Part shown: piece by piece, positions 1 to 7,692 of the stretch
Layout: the number at the start of each line of letters is the position of its first letter
Numbering within the stretch: position 1 is the first letter of the stretch
Source of the DNA: Nakamurella flavida
Lineage (GTDB): Bacteria; Actinomycetota; Actinomycetes; Mycobacteriales; Nakamurellaceae
Assembly: GCF_030811475.1 (NCBI RefSeq)
Contig: NZ_JAUSQV010000001.1
Coordinates: forward strand, 3,731,001 to 3,795,000
Length of the DNA stretch: 64,000 bases
Reading direction: 5' to 3'
Made by a program: the position numbers and the translations under genes
The notes under the pieces: model-generated
Databases searched by the model: none
Seen by the model: only the letters and a program-made list of their open reading frames with translations
Told to the model about the DNA's origin: nothing

Positions 1-696
1 GACCCGGGTGACCAACGGGATGGCGAAGGCGATGGTCTTGCCGGAGCCGGTGCGGCCGCGGCCGAGCACGTCGCGCCCGGACAGCGACACCGGGAGGGTG
101 GCGGCCTGGATCGGGAACGCGGTCTCCGCACCGAGCTTGCGCAGCGGGGCGATGAGCTTCGCGTCGACACCGAGCTCGGTGAACGAGGTGACGGAGTCGG
201 CGGTGACCGGCTCGATCACCAGATGGTCGAACAGGGTGGAAGCCGGCGCCTGCGCACGGCGCTGGGCCGCGGGCTCGGACTTCGGCCGATCGGACTGGGG
301 CCGGCTGCGCGGCGCATCGGCCGGGCGGCGACGCTCACCACCGTTGCGGGGGGCGCCGGAGCGGCCCCCATCGCGTCCGGCACCGTCCCGGCCGCCGTTG
401 CGGTCGGACCGGGGGGCGTCACTGCGGGGGGCGTCGGAACGGCCACCGGTGCGCGGGGCACCGGACCGCTGGCCGCCGCCGGACCGCTGGGCCTGGCCGC
501 CGACCGGGGCGACCGCGGCGATGGGGCTGCCGGAGCTGAACGCACCGACGGAGAACGCGCTGCCGCTGTACCCGGGGCTGGAGGAGGAGGTCACCGTCGT
601 GCTGCCGCCGGCACCGGCGCCACGGCCACGCCGGGGCTGGTTGCGGGAGCGTCCACGGCTACCGCCGTCGGAGCGCGCGGAAGTGGGGTTCGTCAA
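1..696 (-). CDS. DEAD-box RNA helicase, N-terminal part (runs off left edge)
   Basis: ATP-dependent RNA helicase expected to remodel RNA duplexes in the cytoplasm. The visible 232 residues begin at a TTG preceded by AAAGGA. Residues 1-148 form a low-complexity Arg/Gly/Ser/Pro-rich tail with repeated SDAPRSD-like units, as in many actinobacterial cold-shock helicases. The helicase core then starts: an FTELG Q-motif region, the FPIQ element and Walker A TGSGKT near residues 216-221. The rest, including the DEAD box, lies outside the window. The TTG start is chosen because it is the only in-frame start with a ribosome site and includes the whole tail; no ATG-started frame covers this gene. Confidence 0.85.
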   Translation of the reverse strand, partial: MTNPTSARSDGGSRGRSRNQPRRGRGAGAGGSTTVTSSSSPGYSGSAFSVGAFSSGSPIAAVAPVGGQAQRSGGGQRSGAPRTGGRSDAPRSDAPRSDRNGGRDGAGRDGGRSGAPRNGGERRRPADAPRSRPQSDRPKSEPAAQRRAQAPASTLFDHLVIEPVTADSVTSFTELGVDAKLIAPLRKLGAETAFPIQAATLPVSLSGRDVLGRGRTGSGKTIAFAIPLVTRV

Positions 697-1004
697 GAGA
701 ATCCTTTGGGACGTGCTGTCGTCAACCACACGGGGCGTCCTGCGACAGCAGGGAGGTCGCCGTGTGCTGGCGCTCACCTGCGGGAGAACGACACCGGCAT
801 TGGCGCCATCAGCAACGGCCCGAGCGCACCGTCGGCGCGACTCGATGGCCAGAGTACCCCGCTGATCACCGTCGGCGGCGGAAACGGCCGGGAGAGCTGG
901 CCCACTGCGGCTGTCCGACCAGGTCAGCGGGGTGGGAAGTCGGTGGGGCCGCACGGTGACCGTGGGCCGGCGGGAGGCCGAGGAGGAACGGACCCGGGCC
1001 CCGG
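697..1004. other. Intergenic region between helicase start and bioN end
   Basis: About 308 bases without a convincing gene. It must hold the helicase promoter and leader on the minus strand and the 3' end of the biotin operon. I see the AAAGGA ribosome site just upstream of 696 but no clear -10 box, riboswitch or terminator. Open frames across it are shadows without start signals. Confidence 0.5.
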
Positions 1005-1601
1005 TCAGTCGTCCACGCCGCGGGCGATCAGCGCGTCGCCCAGGGCGTCCGCGGTGCGCAGGGCCCGTACGACCGCGGGCGCCACCATGGCCCGCACGGA
1101 GAAGCCGAGCCCGCGGGCCCGGCGGGCCTGGCCCACCTCGCCGACGATCTGCGCGACCAGCGGCACGCACCGGATGGTCAGCGCGAGCAGCAGCCCGACC
1201 CGGTCCGGGTCGATCCCGACCCGCCGCAGCGGCCGCAGCACCGCCTGGCACACGTCGAGCATCGCGGTGACCTTGGTGGTCAGGGTGACCAGGGCGGCCA
1301 CGGCCACCGTGACCAGCAGGCCGCCGCAGACCAGGACGGCCCGTTCCGGCCCGGCCAGCACGATCTGCACCGCGGCGATGACGACCAGGAACCAGCGCAT
1401 CGGGCGCAGTTGCACCCACGCCACCCGGCCCGGGATGCCGGCCAGCGCGTACAGCGCGACGACGGCCGCGGCGGCCGCCGCGAGCTGCCAGAGCTCGGCG
1501 ATCAGCACGGTGGCGATGATCGCCAGCAGCATGAGCAGCAGCTTCGGCCCGGCCGGCGCCCGGTGCAGGATCGACCGGCCCGGGTGGTAGAGCCCGATCA
1601 C
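1005..1601 (-). CDS. bioN: Biotin ECF transporter transmembrane protein BioN (EcfT/CbiQ family)
   Basis: A 198-residue membrane protein, the T component of an energy-coupling-factor importer linking the ATPase to the substrate-binding BioY. It has about four to five hydrophobic segments (residues 18-50, 68-105, 140-155). A cytoplasmic coupling helix carries the Ala-Arg-Gly pattern ARRARGLG at about 160-168, typical of EcfT proteins. The start is GTG 1601, one base after the bioM stop codon, so it is the last gene of a tightly packed operon. The biotin assignment rests on bioM and bioY in the same operon, because EcfT proteins alone do not reveal the vitamin. Confidence 0.88.
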   Translation of the reverse strand: MIGLYHPGRSILHRAPAGPKLLLMLLAIIATVLIAELWQLAAAAAAVVALYALAGIPGRVAWVQLRPMRWFLVVIAAVQIVLAGPERAVLVCGGLLVTVAVAALVTLTTKVTAMLDVCQAVLRPLRRVGIDPDRVGLLLALTIRCVPLVAQIVGEVGQARRARGLGFSVRAMVAPAVVRALRTADALGDALIARGVDD

Positions 1602-1602
1602 C

Positions 1603-2286
1603 TCAGGCGTCCAGCAGGGCGGTGTAGACGGCCACGGCGTCAGCCGGGGTGCCGTCGGCGACCACCCGCCCGGCGTCCAGGACGACGACGCGGTCGAACC
1701 CGTCCAGCAGGGGCAGCTGGTGGGTCACCAGCACGACCTGCTCGTCCAGTCCGGCGAGCAGGGCGCTGACCATGCGGGCGTTGCGCAGGTCCAGCAGGGT
1801 GGTCGGTTCGTCGGCGACGACCACCGCCGGTCGGGTGATCAGCACGGCGGCCAGCGCGAGCAGCTGCTTCTGCCCGCCGGAGAGCAGATGGGTGGGGTGC
1901 TCGGCGTGCCCGGCCAGACCGAACCGGCGCAGCACCGCGTCGACCTCGGCGTGGACCTCCGCCCTGGGCAGCCCGGACCGGCGGAGGGAGAACGCGACGT
2001 CCTCGGCCACCGTCGGCATGACGATCTGGTTGTCCGGGTCGGTGAACACGAAGCCGACCCGGCGGCGGACCTCCCGTCCCCGGCGGGTGGTGTCCAGCCC
2101 GTCCACGGTGACCCGTCCCCGGGTCGGCTCGACCAACCCGTTGATCATGCGGGCCAGCGTCGACTTCCCGGAACCGTTGGCCCCGACGATGCCGATCCGG
2201 CGCTCGGTCAGGGTCAGGTCGATCCCGTCGAGCACCGTGCGGTCGCCGTAGGAGTGGTGCACGCCGGCGAAGACGATCTCAGCCAT
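1603..2286 (-). CDS. bioM: Biotin ECF transporter ATPase BioM
   Basis: ABC ATPase of 227 residues that powers the BioMNY importer. Walker A is GANGSGKST near residues 33-41, the signature LSGGQKQ near 132-138, and Walker B ends VVVADEPTT near 151-159. The ATG at 2286 overlaps the thiolase stop by 8 bases, so translation is probably coupled. A longer frame upstream only reads through the thiolase gene in another phase and was not used. The length fits stand-alone EcfA-type ATPases. Substrate is inferred from bioY three genes upstream. Confidence 0.9.
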   Translation of the reverse strand: MAEIVFAGVHHSYGDRTVLDGIDLTLTERRIGIVGANGSGKSTLARMINGLVEPTRGRVTVDGLDTTRRGREVRRRVGFVFTDPDNQIVMPTVAEDVAFSLRRSGLPRAEVHAEVDAVLRRFGLAGHAEHPTHLLSGGQKQLLALAAVLITRPAVVVADEPTTLLDLRNARMVSALLAGLDEQVVLVTHQLPLLDGFDRVVVLDAGRVVADGTPADAVAVYTALLDA

Positions 2287-3454
2287 GGTCGTCCTGTTCG
2301 AGGAGCATCGCGATGCCCTGGCCGCCGCCGATCGCGCAGGCAGCCAGGCCCCAGCGGTGCCCGTCCGTCCGCATCCGCGCCGCCAGCCGGACCAGCAGCA
2401 CGGCCCCGGAAGCACCCCACGGGTGGCCCATCGCGATCGCGCCACCGTCGGTGCAGACCGTCTCCGGGTCCAGGTGCAGCTCGTCCACGACGGCCAGCAC
2501 GACGGACGCGAACGCCTCGGTGATCTCCACCGCGCTGACGTCGGACAGCCGCACCCCGGCGGCCCGGACGGACGGCCGGTCGAACAGCGCGCGGACCGCG
2601 GGCACCGGCGCCGCGCCGGGCAGGGCGGGGTCACCGGCGGCCACGGCGGCGGCCACGATGCGCGGGCCGGGCAGGCCCGCCCGCCCAGCGGCGGCCCGGG
2701 TGGTCACGGTGAGCAGGGCGGCGCCGTCGGAGATGCCGCAGGAGTTCCCGGCGGTGGCCGTCCCGTCCGGCCCGAACGCCGGGCGCAGGCGGGCCAGGCG
2801 GGCGGCGTCTAGGCCGGGGCGGGGCCGTTCGTCGTGGTCCAGGCCTCCGATCGGGAGCAGCTCGGCGGCGAACCGGCCGGCGGTCCGCGCGGCGATCGCC
2901 CGGGCGTGGGAGCGCTCGGCCCAGGCGTCCTGTCGGTCCCGGCCGAGGCCCCGGCGGCGGGCCAGGTCGTCGGCGGCCGTGCCCATGTCGGGGTCGGGGA
3001 AGCCGGCGGGGGCGAACGGGGCCCGGCTGTACCGCTGCGCCGGCCGGCCGTCCCGCGGCGGCCAGGAACGCCACGGCGCGGTGCTCGCCGACTCCACCCC
3101 GCCGGCCAGGATCAGCTCCGCGTCCCCCGACCGGATCCGGCTCGCGGCCTGCAGCACGGCGTCCAGACCGGAACCGCACTGCCGGTCCACCGTCACCCCG
3201 GGGACGTCGGCCCCGAGACCGGCGGCCAGGGCGGCGACGCGAGCGATGTCCCCACCCGGTCCGAGGCAGTTGCCCAGCACCACGTCGTCGACGCGTCGAT
3301 CCAGGCGGTCCGCGATCGGGGCGGCGTCGGCGAGCAGGGGAGCGGCCAGGGCGATGACGTCGAGGTCGGCCAGGGCATGTCCGGCGCTGCCGACCGGGGT
3401 GCGCCGCGCCTGCACGATCACCGGCGCACCGGGATCAGGGCACGGGTGGGGCAC
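2279..3454 (-). CDS. Thiolase family protein (YhfS-like) in biotin operon
   Basis: Acetyl-CoA C-acyltransferase fold, 391 residues, the normal thiolase length. The three catalytic residues are visible: Cys93 in DRQCGSGLDA, His344 in GGAIAMGHPWGASG and Cys373 in ACAIGGGQG, so it should be active. It lies between an acyl-CoA ligase (6 bases upstream) and bioM (8-base overlap). The Bacillus yhfU-yhfT-yhfS operon has the same trio (BioY-like, ligase, thiolase) and is known from comparative genomics as biotin-regulated, which suggests a role in biotin or pimelate-like acyl metabolism. The actual substrate is unknown. The start is GTG 3454; a TACCGT lies 8 nt upstream and could be an internal promoter. 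Confidence 0.88.
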   Translation of the reverse strand: MPHPCPDPGAPVIVQARRTPVGSAGHALADLDVIALAAPLLADAAPIADRLDRRVDDVVLGNCLGPGGDIARVAALAAGLGADVPGVTVDRQCGSGLDAVLQAASRIRSGDAELILAGGVESASTAPWRSWPPRDGRPAQRYSRAPFAPAGFPDPDMGTAADDLARRRGLGRDRQDAWAERSHARAIAARTAGRFAAELLPIGGLDHDERPRPGLDAARLARLRPAFGPDGTATAGNSCGISDGAALLTVTTRAAAGRAGLPGPRIVAAAVAAGDPALPGAAPVPAVRALFDRPSVRAAGVRLSDVSAVEITEAFASVVLAVVDELHLDPETVCTDGGAIAMGHPWGASGAVLLVRLAARMRTDGHRWGLAACAIGGGQGIAMLLEQDDHG

Positions 3455-3460
3455 GGTCGC

Positions 3461-4690
3461 CTACGGTAGCGGCCTCGCCCAGTCCGGCGTTCCGTCGCGC
3501 AGGGCGTCCCGTACCGCGCCGCGGGCGATCTTGCCGCCGGGGGTGCGGGGGAGCTCCGCGGCCACGAGCCAGCGGCGGGGGCGGGCGGCCGGGGACAGGG
3601 CCGCGCGGGCGGCGGCGCGCAGCCCGGTCGGGTCGGCGTCCGGGTGCAGCCGGACCACCACGGTGACCAGCTCGCCCCAGCGCGGCGACGGCGTCCCGAC
3701 CGCCACGGCCTCGGCGACCGCGGGGTGGGCCAGGACCGCGGCCTCGATGTCCTCGGCGAGCACGGTGGCTCCGCCGGTGGTGATCGCGGTGTCCCCCCGG
3801 CCGGCCACCGTGAGCCCGCCGTCCACGAGCACCCCGTGGTCGCCGACGGTGGCGAACCCGGTTGCGTCCCGGCGCAGCGCCCCGGTGGCACCTGCGCCCG
3901 GTTCGAAGCCGGGCCCGAGGCCCGCTCTGTCGAGGCCCAGGTACCCGTCGGCCAGGTACGGCGAGCGGACCCAGATCTCCCCGTCCCGGATGTCGATCTC
4001 CGCCCCGGGGAAGGCGCGCAGGGGACCGGGGGGCCGTCCGGCGGCCACGAAGGACAGTTCGGCGGCGCCGTAGTACTCGACCAGATCCCACCCGCGGGTG
4101 TGGATCCGGTGCGTCAGGTCCGCCGGCAGGCCGGCGCCGGCGGTCACCACGCGACGCAGCGGCGCGTCCGTCGGCAGGTCCAGCAGCGACCTCAGCACGG
4201 TCGGGACGGCGTGGACCGCGGTGGCCGCCTCGGGTCGGTCGGTGAGGTGCGCGCCCAGGCACAGCGTGTGGACCGCGGCGAACAGGTGCAGCGTGGTCGA
4301 CACCGGTCCGGTCAGGGCCACGGTGTCGGTCGGCCCGAGGCCGGTGAGCGCGGTGAACGCGGGCAGCGAGTCCGCCCAGGACCGTTCGGACCGCACGACC
4401 CAGCGGGGCCGCCCGGTCGATCCGGAGGTCGTGGCCACCAGCCACGCCCCCGGCGGGATCGGTGCTGCCGGGGGTGGACCGGCGGGCCCGACGAGCACCG
4501 GGCGTCCACTCGCGGCCGCGGCGAACACGTTGACCAGAGCAGCGGCGAGAAACGACCCGCGGGCGTCGAGCTGGTTGCCGGGATCAGCGGCCCGGCGGTC
4601 GATCTCCCGCGCCAGCCGCGCGTGGTCCCAGGTGTGCCCGTCGACGGTGAGGGCCGGGTCGTCGGGGCGGCCACCCGGGACGATGCGCAC
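3461..4690 (-). CDS. AMP-dependent acyl-CoA ligase (YhfT-like) in biotin operon
   Basis: ANL-superfamily adenylating enzyme that should activate a carboxylic acid to an acyl-CoA, giving a possible substrate for the adjacent thiolase. At 409 residues it is shorter than usual (500-600), mainly through a trimmed N-domain. Core motifs remain: the P-loop TTSGSTGRPR at about 87-96, the A5 motif YYGAAE, the hinge GRGDTAITTGG, and a C-terminal PRTPGGKIARG carrying the catalytic Lys. The start is GTG 4690, 14 bases after bioY. The compact size and biotin context suggest a specialised short or dicarboxylic acid ligase; this is inference. Confidence 0.85.
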   Translation of the reverse strand: MRIVPGGRPDDPALTVDGHTWDHARLAREIDRRAADPGNQLDARGSFLAAALVNVFAAAASGRPVLVGPAGPPPAAPIPPGAWLVATTSGSTGRPRWVVRSERSWADSLPAFTALTGLGPTDTVALTGPVSTTLHLFAAVHTLCLGAHLTDRPEAATAVHAVPTVLRSLLDLPTDAPLRRVVTAGAGLPADLTHRIHTRGWDLVEYYGAAELSFVAAGRPPGPLRAFPGAEIDIRDGEIWVRSPYLADGYLGLDRAGLGPGFEPGAGATGALRRDATGFATVGDHGVLVDGGLTVAGRGDTAITTGGATVLAEDIEAAVLAHPAVAEAVAVGTPSPRWGELVTVVVRLHPDADPTGLRAAARAALSPAARPRRWLVAAELPRTPGGKIARGAVRDALRDGTPDWARPLP

Positions 4691-4704
4691 GGGCCGCGGC
4701 GTGC

Positions 4705-5313
4705 TCAGGCCGCGGTGCCCGCGCGGCGGCGGGCGGGGTCGGTCGCCCGCCGACCGGTGATCAGGCCGGGGTACGCCCGGTGGACCTGGCGGGCGACCAG
4801 GGCGGTGACAACGGCCTTGATCACGTCACCGGGCAGGAAGACGGCCGCGCCGGACGCGGCGGTGCTCAGGGGCAGGCCCGTCCGCCAGGCGGTCCACGGG
4901 ATGCCGACGGCGTAGATGACGACGATGCCGCCGACGGCGGTGGCGAGGATGCCGGCCCACAGCGGGTAGCGGGGCAGCAAAGGACGGGTGAGCAGGCCGA
5001 TGACCACCACGCCGAGGAGGAACCCGACGAGGTAGCCACCGGTCGGCGACGCCCAGACCGCCGGCCCGCCCCGCCCGCCGGCGAGCAGGGGCAGCCCGAT
5101 CAGCGTGAGCACCTCGAAGACCAGGACGGCCAGGAACCCCTTGCGCGCACCCAGGACGGCGCCGGCGAGCATCACCCCGAGGGTCTGGAAGGTGATCGGC
5201 ACGCCGCTGCTGCCGCCGAGGTCGAGTCGGCCGGGCAGGCCGAGCGCGGCGATGAGGGCGGCGAAGATCGCGATCTGGGCGAGATCGCGGGCGGTGGTGC
5301 GGCGGGAGGCCAT
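4705..5313 (-). CDS. bioY: Biotin transporter S component BioY
   Basis: A 202-residue integral membrane protein that binds biotin with high affinity and works with BioM and BioN. Family hallmarks are visible: GVPITFQTLGVMLAG near residue 37-51, a Gly-rich loop followed by SPTGGYLVGF near 89-98, and FLPGDVIKAVV near 159-169. Six hydrophobic segments fit the S-component fold. It is the first gene of the minus-strand operon; the ATG is preceded by GAAGGA. I looked for a BioQ or BirA operator in the upstream 155 bases and saw no convincing match. Confidence 0.93.
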   Translation of the reverse strand: MASRRTTARDLAQIAIFAALIAALGLPGRLDLGGSSGVPITFQTLGVMLAGAVLGARKGFLAVLVFEVLTLIGLPLLAGGRGGPAVWASPTGGYLVGFLLGVVVIGLLTRPLLPRYPLWAGILATAVGGIVVIYAVGIPWTAWRTGLPLSTAASGAAVFLPGDVIKAVVTALVARQVHRAYPGLITGRRATDPARRRAGTAA

Positions 5314-5468
5314 CGGGGGTCCTTCGGGCGGCGGACGGCGCGGCGCGCCGGGGCGGTCGGGGAGCGGGTGGGGGCCGGTGGGTCCGTGCGGCGCCCGGGA
5401 GGGCTCTACCCTAGGTCTGCCCCGCTCGGGCGGTTACCCGGCGGTGCCCCGAACCAGGAGGCCACACC

Positions 5469-5963
5469 GTGACGACCCCTACCCATGCCGGCCGCGCGCT
5501 CATCGTCAGCATCACCGATCACCTGCTGCACGGTGAGGACGACGGCGGAGCCGGCGCACTGGTCACCGAACTGCTCGCCGAGGCCGGGTTCGTGGTCGAC
5601 GGCACGGTGGTGGTGCCGTCCGACGAGGTCGCCATCCGCACGGCCCTGAACACCGCCGTCATCGGTGGGGTGGACCTGGTCGTCACCGTCGGCGGTACCG
5701 GCGTCTCCCCGCGCGATGTCACCCCGGACGTCACCGCCGAGGTGATCGACCGCGAGCTGCCGGGCATCTCCCAGGCCCTGCGCTGGTCGGGGATGGCCGC
5801 CGGGGTCGTCGACGCCGTGGTCTCCCGCGGGCTGGTCGGCGTGTCCGGTTCGACCCTGGTCGCCAACATCTCCGGTAGCCGGCAGGCCATCCGCGACGGC
5901 CTGGCCACCCTCAACCCGCTGGCCATCCACGTCATCGAGGAGCTCTCCGACCCCGAGGTCTGA
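5469..5963 (+). CDS. Molybdopterin adenylyltransferase-like protein (MoaB/Mog family)
   Basis: A 164-residue MoaB/Mog domain protein. Family members adenylylate molybdopterin or bind it during cofactor synthesis. The domain starts at residue 9 (ALIVSITD) and has the nucleotide-binding TVGGTGVSPRDVTPD at 73-87. The start is GTG 5469 behind AGGAGG. A TACCCT box about 60 bases upstream (5410-5415) could be its -10. The gene matches M. tuberculosis Rv0984 (moaB2) in position next to mscL. No other molybdenum cofactor genes are nearby except glp, which in this lineage acts in cell division, so its role in Moco is not assured. Confidence 0.88.
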   Translation: MTTPTHAGRALIVSITDHLLHGEDDGGAGALVTELLAEAGFVVDGTVVVPSDEVAIRTALNTAVIGGVDLVVTVGGTGVSPRDVTPDVTAEVIDRELPGISQALRWSGMAAGVVDAVVSRGLVGVSGSTLVANISGSRQAIRDGLATLNPLAIHVIEELSDPEV

Positions 5964-5986
5964 CCCGTCCGGGTTCGGCCCCGGGT

Positions 5987-6021
5987 GTCGGACAGCGCGG
6001 GTGACCCCGCGAGCTGCCGAC
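5987..6021. terminator. Bidirectional hairpin terminator
   Basis: Inverted repeat between two convergent genes. GTCGG and CAG plus CGCGGG on the left pair with CCCGCG, CTG and CCGAC on the right, with small bulges and a short TGA-containing loop. There is no T-tract, as is usual in high-GC actinobacteria. Confidence 0.5.
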
Positions 6022-6035
6022 GGCCCGGTCGGCGG

Positions 6036-6515
6036 TCAGCTCTTCTCGGTGATCGACCCGTCGGTCGGTGCGGACTCGCTCTCGCTCGCCTCGGCCTCGG
6101 CGGTCGATGACGCCTCGTCGACACCGTCCCGCACTGCCTCGGCGGCCGACCCGGCCGCGTCGGCGACGGCATCGCCCGCCGTGTCGGCCGCGTCCGCGAC
6201 GCCGTCACGAACATCATCGGCTCGATCCGCTGCGTGCTCCGCGGCGCCGAAGACCCGTTCCTTGACCTCGCCGGCCAACCCACCGACCCGGGCCGTGACG
6301 GTCTCGGCCACGTCGGACACCTTGTCCCAGGCCGGTCCCGCGGCCGAGCCGACCTGCTGGGTGACCGCCCCGGCCAGGTCCCTGGTCTTCTCCCAAGCCG
6401 GTTCGGTCACCTCGGCGACCTGATGGGTGACGTCCGCGACGACCTCGCGGACCTTCCCGGAGACCTCTCCGGCCACGTCCTTGACCTTGTCCAGGGCCTG
6501 GTCGATCGCACTCAT
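6036..6515 (-). CDS. Amphipathic-helix repeat protein (apolipoprotein/LEA-like)
   Basis: A 159-residue protein of unknown function, predicted to be almost entirely helical. It is built from loose 11-residue periods of the type VxDVAxxVxxRV and DAADTAGDAVADAAG, with Ala, Val and charged residues in register, like apolipoproteins, LEA proteins and the YtxH group. There is no signal peptide, membrane segment or Cys. The tail is acidic and Ser/Glu-rich. The start is ATG 6515 with GGAAGGA upstream. Such proteins often bind membranes or protect the cell under desiccation or osmotic stress; the divergently placed mechanosensitive channel makes an osmotic role plausible but unproven. Confidence 0.72.
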   Translation of the reverse strand: MSAIDQALDKVKDVAGEVSGKVREVVADVTHQVAEVTEPAWEKTRDLAGAVTQQVGSAAGPAWDKVSDVAETVTARVGGLAGEVKERVFGAAEHAADRADDVRDGVADAADTAGDAVADAAGSAAEAVRDGVDEASSTAEAEASESESAPTDGSITEKS

Positions 6516-6660
6516 GGGGGTCCTTCCGGTCGAGCCCGGGGCGGGCGGATGCAGGGTGTGGGGGAGCGGCGACAGTGGGCCGGTTCTGTCCCCGCTCCGA
6601 TGATGACCGACCTGGTCGTGCGGTGGGCGGCAGCGGGTCGGCGGATGGAAAACTGGCGCC

Positions 6661-6954
6661 ATGACGGTGAACGGTCCGGACCAGCAGGACGACCCGCAGG
6701 ACGACCGGGGTACGGACCAGGTCGAGGACCGATCGCCGGAGGCGGCCGCACCCGCACCCGAGGTCCCGGCCGGACAGCGCGTCGAGGCCCCGCGACGGGA
6801 TGACGGAGCCGGCCGCCGAGCTGCGTCCCGCCGCCTGGACGAGGTGTTCGGTCGATCGTCCGCGGCGAGCAGCGACGAGCGGGACCCCGGACGGAGCGAG
6901 GGGTTCGGCGAGGAGTGGTACCGGGCCAACCGGCCGCCGCACCACGGCGGCTGA
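6661..6954 (+). CDS. Small conserved actinobacterial hypothetical protein
   Basis: A 97-residue hydrophilic protein. The first 55 residues are disordered, rich in Asp, Pro and Ala. The C-terminal part RLDEVFGR...DERD...EEWYRANRPPHHG resembles a short motif I recognise from many actinobacterial small hypotheticals. It therefore looks like a true gene even though no strong ribosome site precedes ATG 6661. An AAAACT placed 6 nt upstream may be a weak -10 of a leaderless transcript. Function unknown. Confidence 0.6.
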   Translation: MTVNGPDQQDDPQDDRGTDQVEDRSPEAAAPAPEVPAGQRVEAPRRDDGAGRRAASRRLDEVFGRSSAASSDERDPGRSEGFGEEWYRANRPPHHGG

Positions 6955-6981
6955 CCCGCGTCGGCCCGTTCCCGGCCGGTG

Positions 6982-7458
6982 TCAGGCCTTCGTGCTGCTG
7001 ATGCCCGACGAGTCCACGGTCGTCGGGTCGTCGGTGAGGGCGGCCACCTCGCTCTTGGAGGTGACGCTCTCGCCGTGCTTGAGCAGGTCGCGGATCTCCA
7101 CGAGCAGCTCGATCTCGGTGGGGTCGGCCTTGACCGGGGTCTTCCGGGCGTTCATCCGCTCGTTGATGGCGTTCATCGGCGCCACGAAGACGAAGTACAC
7201 GACGGCGGCGGTGATCAGGAACGTGATGATCGCGGTGATCAGGGCACCGATGTTGACGAAGGTCGCCGTCGGGTTGTCCGACCGGATGGAGAAGCCCAAC
7301 CCGTCCGCGTTCACGCCACCGACCGCAGCCAGCAACGGCTCGATGATGGCGGCGGTGAAGGCGCCGACGACCGCGGTGAACGCCGCGCCGATGACCACGG
7401 CGATGGCCAGGCTGACCACGTTGCCGCGCAGGATGAAGTCCTTGAACCCCTTGAGCAT
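6982..7458 (-). CDS. mscL: Large-conductance mechanosensitive channel MscL
   Basis: A 158-residue inner-membrane channel that opens under membrane tension to release solutes on osmotic downshock. The N-terminal amphipathic helix MLKGFKDFILRGNVV is followed by the pore-lining helix LAIAVVIGAAFTAVV, a periplasmic loop, TM2 (residues about 68-95) and a cytoplasmic helix with the EIRDLL motif. The start ATG 7458 has GGGGAG upstream; a longer frame to 7524 adds residues unlike the family. The gene faces the same way as its orthologue in the M. tuberculosis Rv0985c region. Confidence 0.95.
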   Translation of the reverse strand: MLKGFKDFILRGNVVSLAIAVVIGAAFTAVVGAFTAAIIEPLLAAVGGVNADGLGFSIRSDNPTATFVNIGALITAIITFLITAAVVYFVFVAPMNAINERMNARKTPVKADPTEIELLVEIRDLLKHGESVTSKSEVAALTDDPTTVDSSGISSTKA

Positions 7459-7619
7459 GATGTCTCCCCACGAAAGAGTGCCGATGGTGCTCGACGACGT
7501 CGGCGCGCGGGGCCATTGCACCATCCCGGGCTGCCGGATGCATCTGTCGGGTGATCCTCACCGCGCGCCGGGAGGCCGGCGCCGGTCCCCGCGCCGCTCC
7601 CGACGAAGATCGTCTGCTG

Positions 7620-7691
7620 CCCGATGGCCCGATGGCCCGATGGCTCGACGGCTCGACGGCTCGACGGCCCGACGGCTCGACGGCCCGACGG
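7620..7691. repeat. 8-bp tandem repeat, nine units of CYCGAYGG
   Basis: Nine contiguous 8-base units. The first three read CCCGATGG and the next six alternate CTCGACGG and CCCGACGG. The array ends one base before the stop codon of the SAF-domain gene on the minus strand, inside the 234-base gap to mscL. The unit length is not a multiple of three, so copy-number change would not be tolerated in coding sequence. Confidence 0.95.
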
Positions 7692-7692
7692 A

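Noticed and set aside
5314-5468. BioQ or BirA operator upstream of bioY
   Set aside because: Only isolated GTTAC and GAAC fragments occur, not in the spacing of a known operator.
7620-7691. CRISPR-like repeat array
   Set aside because: Units are 8 bases with no spacers; it is a simple tandem repeat.
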